A stretch of DNA of 19,695 bases, taken from Candidatus Nitrosopumilus sp. GTDB lineage: Archaea > Thermoproteota > Nitrososphaeria > Nitrososphaerales > Nitrosopumilaceae. The notes below the pieces were generated by a model. The model saw only the letters and a program-made list of their open reading frames with translations. It had not been told where the DNA came from and did no database searches. A program made the position numbers and the translations under genes. The stretch spans positions 1 to 19,695 of the forward strand of contig JABMOR010000028.1 of the NCBI GenBank assembly GCA_013203245.1, read 5' to 3'. Positions 1-6,294 of the stretch are shown here, in pieces. The stretch's first letter is position 1. Every line of letters starts with the position of its first letter.

Positions 1-1125
1 ATTTTATCTAAATGGCATGAGTCTCTTTCAAAGCATGGGAATTTATTTTCGTCTGATTCTGTGAGTGGGTCTAGCCCTCCTTCAGTCTTTGTTGGATCTT
101 ATGATTATCCTAAAGTCTTTGTTGGCCCTATGGTCCCACCAATTCATGGTGATACAAGTTTACTTGACAGTCCAGAAAAGTGGAAAGGCAAATCCTTAGA
201 AGATATTGTTAATTTTAGATTAAACTTGGTTAGGGGAATACAGAAAATTCCAATTGAACAGACTGATGGTCGTTACATTGAAAATCTTCAAGAAGTTGCA
301 ATGTCGTCCAAACCTATTGACTCTGATCTGATTTTTCAAAAAGCAACTTCACCAAATGTTACTTTGGATGGCGAAAGTGCACCTTTTGGCCCAATAGGGG
401 AAATTAAATCTGCAAAATTTTCTAATACTTCTTCTGTTAAATCTATTGAAAAAATATACTATGACAAAGATTTGAAAGCACAAGATGCTGTATTGAATTT
501 GTATAATTCTGGAATTGAAATTTCAAAAATTCAAAAATGTTTTAGCATCGGCATGCTTGGACAAAAAAGAAAATTGGTTCCTACTAAATGGAGTATTACT
601 GCCACTGATGATATTATATGCAAATCCCTTACTGAAGATATTCTCAATTTTAGTATAATTGATTCTCATAGAATTTTTTCATATGAACATTTGGGAAATG
701 TTTTCACAATTGTATTATTTCCTCATAGGTGGGTCTATGAAATGATTGAAGCTTGGTATTCTAATGGAGTAATTGGTTTTGGTTCTGATTATGAAGACGC
801 CCGTGGCATTGATCACCCTCCTGCAATTGCAGGTGCATATTTTGCAGCAAAATTGGGTGTTTTGGAATATTTGAATAAAAATGACATTCAAGCAGGAGTC
901 ATTATTTTACGAGAAATTAGACCAGAATATGCAATTCCTGTGGGTGTATGGCAAGTTCGTGAAGGAATTCGTGAGGCTATGAAACAAAACCCAATACTTG
1001 CTGATGATTTTGAACATGCATTGTTTTTGGCATCAAACAAAATGAGTATTAGTAAATCTGAATGGCTTTCTCATGGAAATATTGTTGAATTAATGCGACA
1101 AAAAACAATCTCTGACTTTTTTTAG
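1..1125 (+). CDS. nreA: NreA-family archaeal DNA repair protein, 5' end outside the window
   Basis: The reading frame is open from base 1, so the N-terminus lies upstream; GTG at 61 is the first start-like codon but is internal to the conserved region. The segment with GSSPPSVFVGSYDYPKVFVG, then PMVPP and the ERGI-like EDARGIDHPPAIAGAYFAA block matches the Nre (formerly DUF650/651) family. The last residues, QKTISDFF, form a canonical PCNA-interacting PIP box (Q-x-x-I-x-x-F-F), which is the known C-terminal feature of NreA. In Haloferax, NreA acts in repair of DNA damage together with PCNA. The zinc-binding CxxC cluster expected at the N-terminus would be off the left edge. The biochemical activity of the family is poorly defined, but the family assignment is firm. 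Confidence 0.9.
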   Translation: MLSKWHESLSKHGNLFSSDSVSGSSPPSVFVGSYDYPKVFVGPMVPPIHGDTSLLDSPEKWKGKSLEDIVNFRLNLVRGIQKIPIEQTDGRYIENLQEVAMSSKPIDSDLIFQKATSPNVTLDGESAPFGPIGEIKSAKFSNTSSVKSIEKIYYDKDLKAQDAVLNLYNSGIEISKIQKCFSIGMLGQKRKLVPTKWSITATDDIICKSLTEDILNFSIIDSHRIFSYEHLGNVFTIVLFPHRWVYEMIEAWYSNGVIGFGSDYEDARGIDHPPAIAGAYFAAKLGVLEYLNKNDIQAGVIILREIRPEYAIPVGVWQVREGIREAMKQNPILADDFEHALFLASNKMSISKSEWLSHGNIVELMRQKTISDFF

Positions 1126-1163
1126 ATTTACAAAAGTACCCTCTTTTCCTTCCAATGGGATAC

Positions 1164-1170
1164 ATTAAAT
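1164..1170 (+). promoter_or_regulatory. TATA-like element of the DUF432-mscS pair
   Basis: ATTAAAT is centred 29 bases before the ATG at 1196, with no Shine-Dalgarno sequence between. This fits a leaderless or near-leaderless archaeal promoter. Assigned by position only. Confidence 0.45.
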
Positions 1171-1195
1171 CTTAGATTTTGACTGAAATAATATA

Positions 1196-1951
1196 ATGAG
1201 TGCTGAAACGTCCGAATCTAAATTTTCTAATTACGGTCTATACACTATTGGTGATAATCTTGAATTGTCTCTACCAAATACTGAGATTAGAATTGAACAA
1301 ATGGGACCAAATGTTTTTTCTTATATTAGAAACAACTCTGAATCTGATCTAGTTAAAAAAATAATTCCAGTTAAATCTAATGAACTTACAATTGAGATTT
1401 CTCCAATCAGACCACTAAACTATCCTGCGAAAAGAACAAGTTATGTCTATTTAGAACTTGAGACTCCTGTTTTTTTATCTGAAAACTCTGCAGCTACTAT
1501 TTTTGCTCGTTGCCCTATTGAAATTGGTGTATTTTTAATTCATGATGGTCACAAGGACTCTTTAGATTGCTTTACATGTGATCCCACAAATTCAAGATTT
1601 GCTCTTTATGGGGCACCTGATTCTGGAACTTTATGCAAATATGCCCAATCTGAAATTGTAGAATCTTATGAAGATTCCACACCATACATTAATGCAGTTT
1701 TAGAAATACATCTTCAAAATGAGTTAGATGATGGGCGTTCTATCTCTAAAATTATTTTCCCAATCTCGGATAATTCTGTTTATTATAAAAATTCAAAGGC
1801 AATAATTGATTCTATTGAAGCTGTGTTGAAGAAAAAACTTACTTTGCAGATCTTTGATGTTTCTAAAAAATCTATTCAAACTGATTGGACTTTATCTCCA
1901 TCATATGAGCGCGAATTGATTGTCAAACGTATTGACATGGGTGTTGACTGA
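1196..1951 (+). CDS. DUF432 domain protein
   Basis: A 251-residue protein without a signal peptide or clear membrane helix. Sequence character (beta-rich, segments such as RPLNYPAKRTSYVYLELETP and FARCPIEIGVFLI, ending in SPSYERELIVKRIDMG) fits the archaeal DUF432 family, whose genes commonly lie beside mechanosensitive channel genes. That neighbourhood holds here: the TGA stop overlaps the ATG of the MscS gene by one base (TGATG), so the two are co-transcribed and probably translationally coupled. The function of DUF432 is not established; a role as partner or regulator of the channel is inference from this gene order. It has its own TATA-like element just upstream. Confidence 0.75.
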   Translation: MSAETSESKFSNYGLYTIGDNLELSLPNTEIRIEQMGPNVFSYIRNNSESDLVKKIIPVKSNELTIEISPIRPLNYPAKRTSYVYLELETPVFLSENSAATIFARCPIEIGVFLIHDGHKDSLDCFTCDPTNSRFALYGAPDSGTLCKYAQSEIVESYEDSTPYINAVLEIHLQNELDDGRSISKIIFPISDNSVYYKNSKAIIDSIEAVLKKKLTLQIFDVSKKSIQTDWTLSPSYERELIVKRIDMGVD

Positions 1952-2775
1952 TGGTTTTAGATTTCTTACAGGGTTTAAGTGAAATAGAAATTGCAGGCAG
2001 TTTGACACTTCTATCTTTATTGATTGGAGGAATAATAATGGCGGTTGGCATAATTCTTGCTAAAACTGTAAGATTACTTTTTACAAAATACTATGCGCCA
2101 AAATTATCTCAAGACACTGCCAAGAATTTTGGAAAACTCATCTATTTTGGAATTATAATTATTTCATTTTTGGTGTTTACATCTTCTACAGGTGTTGATT
2201 TATCTGGTCTCCTTGTAGCCGGTGGAATATTTGGAATTGTAATTGGTTTTGCAACACAATCTGTAGTTTCAAATTTAATTTCAGGAGTTTTCTTAATGGT
2301 GGAAAAACCTGCCAGACAGGGTGATTCTATTGAGCTCCCAAGTTTGAATATTTCTGGAACTTTATTGGATATTGGCACTTTCTCTGTCCGAATAAGGCTT
2401 TTTGATGGAACAATTATTCGTGTTCCAAACGAATCTATCTTCACATCTACTATTAGATCACTCACTTCCACTCAGGTAAGACGTTCTGAATGTTTAGTGG
2501 GCATTGCGTACAAAGAAGATATTGACGCTGCTATCAGTGTCATTAAAAAAGAAATTCGCAAAACAATGTCTTTTGTTTTAACGTTGCCTAAACCTGAATT
2601 CCGTATAAAAGAATTGGCTGATTCAAGCGTAAATATTGAAGTTTTAGTATGGCATCCTAGAGAAGATTGGGGAGAAGTGTCTCCAAAATTGCTCAAGGTT
2701 GTTAAAAAAGCTCTGGATGATAATGGAATAGAAATTCCATTCCCTCAGCGTGTTATTTGGGATGCAAAAAAATAA
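1951..2775 (+). CDS. mscS: Small-conductance mechanosensitive channel (MscS family)
   Basis: A 274-residue protein with three membrane helices at about residues 17-44, 62-78 and 84-112. The third is the Gly/Ala-rich pore helix (GLLVAGGIFGIVIGFATQSV, then NLISGVFLMVEKP), followed by the soluble beta domain (GDSIELP...GTLLDIGTFSVRIRLFDGTIIRVPNE) and an alpha/beta C-terminal domain; this is the standard MscS order. The length is close to that of E. coli MscS (286). MscS channels open under membrane tension to release osmolytes during hypo-osmotic shock. The start overlaps the DUF432 stop. The gene ends 5 bases before the stop of a convergent gene, in an A/T-run region that can terminate both. 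Confidence 0.92.
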   Translation: MVLDFLQGLSEIEIAGSLTLLSLLIGGIIMAVGIILAKTVRLLFTKYYAPKLSQDTAKNFGKLIYFGIIIISFLVFTSSTGVDLSGLLVAGGIFGIVIGFATQSVVSNLISGVFLMVEKPARQGDSIELPSLNISGTLLDIGTFSVRIRLFDGTIIRVPNESIFTSTIRSLTSTQVRRSECLVGIAYKEDIDAAISVIKKEIRKTMSFVLTLPKPEFRIKELADSSVNIEVLVWHPREDWGEVSPKLLKVVKKALDDNGIEIPFPQRVIWDAKK

Positions 2776-2800
2776 ATTTTTTATTTTTTAATTTCTACAC
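2764..2800. terminator. Bidirectional T-run terminator between convergent genes
   Basis: The plus strand reads a T-rich run just after the mscS stop and the minus strand reads T-rich just after the stop of the 95-residue gene. Oligo-T tracts terminate archaeal RNA polymerase, so one short segment can serve both genes. Confidence 0.5.
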
Positions 2801-3068
2801 TTGGGTTCTTTTTAGATGCTCTTTTTTTCTTAATTAGACTGAACATAATCATTCCCACATTGATAATTGAAATAATTTCAATCAAATCAACACCGTACAA
2901 AAACCAATCAATTACGGGATGAACTCTTGATACAATTCCTGCTTCTAACATAATGTCTGCATTCCATACCATGTGTGGAATTTGAATGAATTGTATTATT
3001 GCAATCAGTATCACACTACCTAAGATTTTATTTTCATACCAATTCCAAAATTTATTCCATGCATTCAT
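2781..3068 (-). CDS. Small membrane protein of unknown function
   Basis: A 95-residue protein with ATG start. Two or three hydrophobic stretches are visible (about residues 14-29 and 50-80, the second as two short helices), and the tail is strongly basic (KKKRASKKNPSVEIKK), which suggests a cytoplasmic C-terminus. I do not recognise a family. A TATA-like element sits 26 bases before the ATG, so it is probably a single gene with a leaderless mRNA. It converges on mscS with a 5-base gap. A link to the channel is possible but not shown by the sequence. Confidence 0.7.
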   Translation of the reverse strand: MNAWNKFWNWYENKILGSVILIAIIQFIQIPHMVWNADIMLEAGIVSRVHPVIDWFLYGVDLIEIISIINVGMIMFSLIKKKRASKKNPSVEIKK

Positions 3069-3091
3069 GTAATGTTTTATTTTTTAATTCT

Positions 3092-3097
3092 ATTAAA
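3092..3097 (-). promoter_or_regulatory. TATA box of the 95-residue membrane protein
   Basis: On the minus strand TTTAAT is centred about 26 bases before the ATG at 3068, the spacing of a leaderless archaeal start. Confidence 0.6.
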
Positions 3098-3156
3098 CAC
3101 CTCGAAAATTAGATTGAACTAATTAGATTCAGCTAATTAATTTAGGCACAAAAATA

Positions 3157-3171
3157 ATTAGTGTAAACTAA
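3157..3171. repeat. 15-base element ATTAGTGTAAACTAA, copy 1
   Basis: Contains the hairpin TTAGT-GTAA-ACTAA. The identical 15 bases occur again at 8916-8930, next to the cysS 3' end. Both copies lie in noncoding DNA near a copy of the 19-base promoter-like repeat. Function unknown; a mini-hairpin terminator or a decayed element is possible. Confidence 0.55.
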
Positions 3172-3272
3172 AGAATAATACAAAATGGTGGGCAGAAGAT
3201 ACAATTTCTGAAACTGATTTTATTTCAGGAATTGAATATCTGGTCAATAAGGGAATCATTAGAGTAGATTAG
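3162..3272 (+). pseudogene. Remnant of a thaumarchaeal secreted-protein domain (WW..G.ISD motif)
   Basis: This frame is open only from the TAG ending at 3161 to the TAG at 3270-3272 and has no usable start. It translates to TKWWAEDTISETDFISGIEY followed by LVNKGIIRVD. That matches the short domain found in many thaumarchaeal exported proteins, including the DUF4344 peptidase in this window (AYWWSQGDISDSEYKNAMKF then LIENGIISI). The upstream part of the gene is missing, so I read it as the decayed 3' end of a lost exported-protein gene. Confidence 0.55.
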
Positions 3273-3286
3273 ATTCTAAAATCCAA
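3268..3286 (+). repeat. Promoter-like 19-base repeat, copy 1 (one mismatch)
   Basis: ATTAGATTCTAAAATCCAA differs at one base from the copies at 4971-4989 and 8857-8875. It overlaps the stop codon of the domain remnant and lies 30 bases before the CTTAAG box at 3316. Confidence 0.6.
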
Positions 3287-3315
3287 AATGAGTGGAATCA
3301 CTTTTTTTAGATGTG

Positions 3316-3321
3316 CTTAAG
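3316..3321 (+). promoter_or_regulatory. TATA-like CTTAAG box facing a truncated gene
   Basis: CTTAAG is centred 26 bases before a GTG at 3345. The same hexamer has the same spacing before the TTG start at 8367, which supports its use as a core promoter element here. Confidence 0.4.
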
Positions 3322-3344
3322 TTCATAATTCTTGCAGAAAATTC

Positions 3345-3386
3345 GTGAAACCTGTAATAATTATCGCAATAGCAGTTGTTTTGTAA
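3345..3386 (+). pseudogene. Truncated signal-peptide-like start (13 codons)
   Basis: From the GTG, the frame reads MKPVIIIAIAVVL and then TAA. This is the profile of the beginning of an exported or membrane protein: a lysine followed by a hydrophobic core. It stops at once and the following DNA belongs to a convergent gene. I infer a decayed gene start with a surviving promoter. A real 13-residue hydrophobic peptide cannot be excluded. Confidence 0.35.
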
Positions 3387-3393
3387 ACCCTGA

Positions 3394-4221
3394 TCATAAT
3401 TTCTTCAAATTTACAAATAAACAAATGTATGAAGTAGACATTTCAAGACCAAAATTTGAAACTAGGAAAGTTAGTATTTTTATTTGTGGCACTTTGCTTA
3501 TGTCCTTTGCAAATTCATTTAACAAATACCATTCCATCATTCGCCCAAATTCTGCTGCACTTTTCAATTTAACGACACCATCAGAATATGTGGTGAACAT
3601 TCCCACCTTTGTTTTGCCTAATGCTTCATTTGCTGCCCATTCTTCATATTTTTTTATCCATGCATCTTTTGTATGAAGTGCACCTCCGTTGTCAATTATA
3701 CAATTCCCAACATTCTCAAAAAATTGTGCAGTACTAGTGGTTGCAAAATTGTCCCATTTTTCTTTAAGTAAATCTGCAATCTGTTCGACTTTATCTGGAG
3801 GACTTTCGGCTATTCCGGTCCACGGCATGTGAACTGGCACTTTGTCTTTAATGTCCTCAGTTCTAAGTAATTTTGGGGTACTATCAAACTTTGAAGATGA
3901 TTCTCCATGTTTTTTCCATTGATGTCCTTCTTTTTGTTTAGGGATGGAATCATTTTGTTGAATGGGGTTACCTGATGATGGTTTTTTGCTTTTAAGAATT
4001 TTAATCGTTCCTCCAATAGCAATTGCTGCCATTGTACCCCCAATAACATAGATTAGTTCACTGCCTCCAGATGTATCATAACTTGGAAAATCACATCCAC
4101 GTGGGTCTACACATCCAGAGGGACCAATAGGTGGTACTTGTGCAAAAATTTCAGGAGTGAAAAAACAAACAAACATTGATGAAATTAAAACAAAGAGTAA
4201 TGATTTTCTTTTTTCATTCAT
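3394..4221 (-). CDS. Membrane-anchored hypothetical protein with signal peptide
   Basis: A 275-residue protein. Residues 1-27 form a signal peptide (NEKRKSLLFVLISSMFVCFF, then TPEIFAQ). A short segment with two cysteines (C37, C43, in GCVDPRGCDFP) follows, then a Gly/Ala/Ile-rich membrane helix at about 55-75, a basic stop-transfer sequence (KILKSKK), a Ser/Pro/Lys-rich linker to about 120 and a folded-looking domain from 125 to the end (DKVEQIADLLKEKWDNF, AWIKKYEEWAANEALGKTKV). I do not recognise the C-terminal domain. If residues 1-27 are cleaved, the C-terminal domain is cytoplasmic. The stop lies beyond the decayed gene start at 3345, so its own C-terminal tail may have been altered by that event. 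Confidence 0.65.
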   Translation of the reverse strand: MNEKRKSLLFVLISSMFVCFFTPEIFAQVPPIGPSGCVDPRGCDFPSYDTSGGSELIYVIGGTMAAIAIGGTIKILKSKKPSSGNPIQQNDSIPKQKEGHQWKKHGESSSKFDSTPKLLRTEDIKDKVPVHMPWTGIAESPPDKVEQIADLLKEKWDNFATTSTAQFFENVGNCIIDNGGALHTKDAWIKKYEEWAANEALGKTKVGMFTTYSDGVVKLKSAAEFGRMMEWYLLNEFAKDISKVPQIKILTFLVSNFGLEMSTSYICLFVNLKKL

Positions 4222-4252
4222 TGGTCTACTGGCTAATAATCTGATATCCTAG

Positions 4253-4259
4253 TTATAAA
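4253..4259 (-). promoter_or_regulatory. TATA box of the 275-residue gene
   Basis: TTTATAA on the minus strand lies about 35 bases before the ATG at 4221, giving a predicted leader of roughly 9 bases. Confidence 0.5.
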
Positions 4260-4342
4260 GACATCAATCAATTATCAAAGGTGCTAAATATAATTTTAAA
4301 AAGAATCTTTCTTCTGAAATAATTTTTAATAATTTTATATAA

Positions 4343-4924
4343 TTATTTTTCTAGTAATTTTTTTCCTTCTTGAAAATCTTTAAGAGTGATCTCACCTTTT
4401 GCTAGTGCTTTTTCTAGAATCTCTATTGGATCCTCGTTACTTTCCTCTATAGTGTTTCTTTCTTTGTCTGTATGGTCTATTGGTTCTGTTTTATCTGGTG
4501 AACCTGTAATGTCATCTACATTTTTTCTGGAATTCATTTCAATTGATTTTTCTATAAATTTCACCAACTTTTTAGTGAATTTTGCATTTAATCCTAAACT
4601 AACTACCCCTAGAACTGTTCCGACATACATTGTTGCTATTCCGCTTAATGCAGCAGCTGCTATATTTTTGCCCCATTCTCCAGTAGTGATTGTAACATTG
4701 AATTTATCTGGTGTTCCTTTAATTATGACATGAATTGCTTTTCTTGCAGCTATGATTGATCTTGCAATTCCTTTCTTATCTGCTTGAATTTCAAACCATT
4801 GACCGTTGACATTTTCATCTACTTTTACATCTGGGAATCCATCATCTATGAAAAAATCGTTGATATCTTGTGCAAGTGATTTCAAATCCACATTGTTATC
4901 TAAAACAGTAAAAGACCTTGCCAT
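4343..4924 (-). CDS. SHOCT-domain protein with central hydrophobic segment
   Basis: A 193-residue protein. Residues 1-80 are an alpha/beta region (DINDFFIDDGFPDVKVDENV; GQWFEIQADKKGIARSIIAA). Residues 85-113 are a hydrophobic Ala/Gly/Val segment that could be one or two membrane-embedded helices. Residues 115-132 are a basic amphipathic helix, followed by an acidic linker. Residues 165-193 (DPIEILEKALAKGEITLKDF, then QEGKKLLEK) are a clear SHOCT domain, a short C-terminal helical hairpin thought to mediate oligomerisation. The rest of the protein is not a family I recognise. A divergent, frameshifted small gene starting 115 bases away also ends in a SHOCT-like sequence. Confidence 0.75.
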   Translation of the reverse strand: MARSFTVLDNNVDLKSLAQDINDFFIDDGFPDVKVDENVNGQWFEIQADKKGIARSIIAARKAIHVIIKGTPDKFNVTITTGEWGKNIAAAALSGIATMYVGTVLGVVSLGLNAKFTKKLVKFIEKSIEMNSRKNVDDITGSPDKTEPIDHTDKERNTIEESNEDPIEILEKALAKGEITLKDFQEGKKLLEK

Positions 4925-4948
4925 GAATTTATTTTATTTTTGCTTCCA

Positions 4949-4954
4949 TTTAAA
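4949..4954 (-). promoter_or_regulatory. TATA box of the SHOCT gene
   Basis: TTTAAA on the minus strand is centred about 27 bases before the ATG at 4924, which fits a leaderless start. Confidence 0.6.
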
Positions 4955-4970
4955 CATCCTATTGAAATCC

Positions 4971-4989
4971 ATTAGATTCTAAACTCCAA
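4971..4989 (+). repeat. Promoter-like 19-base repeat, copy 2
   Basis: ATTAGATTCTAAACTCCAA, identical to the copy at 8857-8875 and one mismatch from 3268-3286. A TTAA box (CTTAAC, 4994-4999) follows four bases later; the same spacing to a TTTAAC box is kept in the 8857 copy. Confidence 0.65.
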
Positions 4990-5039
4990 TATGCTTAACT
5001 CTAAACCTTTCAAACAAGTTTTGATCATTTTTAGAGGCA

Positions 5040-5248
5040 ATGGTAGTTACTATGACTAATAATATTCTTTATTCCTCAACAGAAAAAATTCCCTCAATGG
5101 AAAATTCAAAAAAGAAAAATGAAAATCCATTGTCTGTATTAAAAATGAGTTGGTTAAAGGGGAAATCCCACGTGAGGGATATAAAGAACTAAAAAAATTA
5201 ATCGAATGGTTTTGGATGTTATTTAGAAATGATTTTTCTCAAAACTAA
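5040..5248 (+). pseudogene. Frameshifted small SHOCT-domain gene
   Basis: An ATG at 5040 (GAGG two bases upstream) opens a frame reading to a TAA at 5190-5192. Its middle, SKKKNENPLSVLK, stops making sense after an A-run at 5141-5145. Shifting by one base there (as if one A were lost) continues with ELVKGEIPREGYKELKKLIE to a TAA at 5246-5248. The joined product of about 69 residues has the SHOCT layout (NPL..LK.ELVKGEI...Y.ELKKLI), like the C-terminus of the divergent neighbour at 4343-4924. The simplest reading is a one-base deletion in a homopolymer. Programmed slippage or an assembly error are alternatives. The remaining noncoding DNA up to 5276 shows nothing else. Confidence 0.55.
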
Positions 5249-5276
5249 ATTAATTTACAATAGATTCAAAAATTAA

Positions 5277-6215
5277 CTAATTCCATAATGGATCTAGAAA
5301 TGTATTCCAACTGTTTGAAATTTTTTCATGTTCTTCAACACATAGCCAGGACCATCTTTGAATTTCCTGTTCTGTTTCTAATGGCACAAAGTCTATCAGT
5401 TCATAATTTCTTTCAGGATCAGAACCATAAACAAAACATAAAATGCTATAAAATCTCTGCATCTCAAATGAATGCTCATCATGAAACGGTAATTGCTCTA
5501 TCCCTGTAATTTGCTGTCCAAAGTAATCATACCAATTTGCTACTGCGTATAAGGCATCTATGCCTTGTTGCCCTTCTTGTAACAAAATTATTGTGGAGAG
5601 TTGGTCTACTGCATCTTCTTCTTTTCCAGTAATTGGTATATTGTACATGTCAACTAACCCGTGACCTAATTCATGTAAAATGGTTTCATATATGCTATCT
5701 TGAACTGCATGACGAATTTCCTCCTCAGAATCATAATATTCTGATTGTATATTGCGCATCATGTCAATGAACTCATAACATAATTGAATTTGTCTTTCTT
5801 CAGATGAATAAAATGCATTTGCTTCATTGCATTGCATAAATTTAATTTCTACATCATGTGGAAGTTTAATTGCATTAATTCCCGATAAATTTACCATCAA
5901 TTCTTCATTGTCCATTGCCCAAAACATTATTTCATCATAATATGGATCATTAGGCTCATCATATGTAGTGTAAAAATCCCCCATATCGACTATATTTTGA
6001 TTTTGACTTGAAATTGAAATAATTCCATTCTCGATAAGAAATTTCATTGCATTTTTGTATTCTGAATCTGAAATATCTCCCTGACTCCACCAATATGCTG
6101 TATTTCTAACCCAGTCTGGAATGTCATTCTGATTGGTTTGAGAAAAAACAGTGGCGGGGAATATTAGGATAAATGAAAATAAAAAAACAAAAATAATATT
6201 TTTGTATATCATCAT
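5277..6215 (-). CDS. Secreted DUF4344-family zinc metallopeptidase
   Basis: Residue numbers count from the alternative GTG at 6236 (319 residues); I prefer the ATG at 6215 (residue 8, 312 residues), because TTTAAA is centred about 27 bases before it and the signal peptide then begins MMIYKNIIFVFLFSFILIFP. Residues 39-75 carry the thaumarchaeal exported-protein motif (W..N.AYWW..GDISDSE...FLIENGII). The catalytic domain has the zinc site HELGH (H188, E189, H192), the downstream GKEEDAVDQLS block (204-214) and the FYSILCFVYGSDP block (262-274), all hallmarks of DUF4344 putative metallopeptidases. It is predicted to act outside the membrane. The substrate is unknown. It is transcribed divergently from the cupredoxin/CFI-box gene with a short shared promoter region. 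Confidence 0.85.
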   Translation of the reverse strand: MMIYKNIIFVFLFSFILIFPATVFSQTNQNDIPDWVRNTAYWWSQGDISDSEYKNAMKFLIENGIISISSQNQNIVDMGDFYTTYDEPNDPYYDEIMFWAMDNEELMVNLSGINAIKLPHDVEIKFMQCNEANAFYSSEERQIQLCYEFIDMMRNIQSEYYDSEEEIRHAVQDSIYETILHELGHGLVDMYNIPITGKEEDAVDQLSTIILLQEGQQGIDALYAVANWYDYFGQQITGIEQLPFHDEHSFEMQRFYSILCFVYGSDPERNYELIDFVPLETEQEIQRWSWLCVEEHEKISNSWNTFLDPLWN

Positions 6216-6265
6216 TGCATTTTTGTTAATTTCCACTATTTTAAATTTTGAAAATCTCGGAACTC

Positions 6266-6272
6266 TTTATAT
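6266..6272 (+). promoter_or_regulatory. TATA box of the cupredoxin/CFI-box gene
   Basis: TTTATAT is centred 26 bases before the TTG at 6295 and supports that start as leaderless. Confidence 0.65.
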
Positions 6273-6294
6273 TATATTGTGAAAACCTTGATTA

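Noticed and set aside
3332..3676. Plus-strand 114-codon frame
   Set aside because: It runs antisense to the 275-residue minus-strand gene, which has a signal peptide, a membrane helix and a TATA box.
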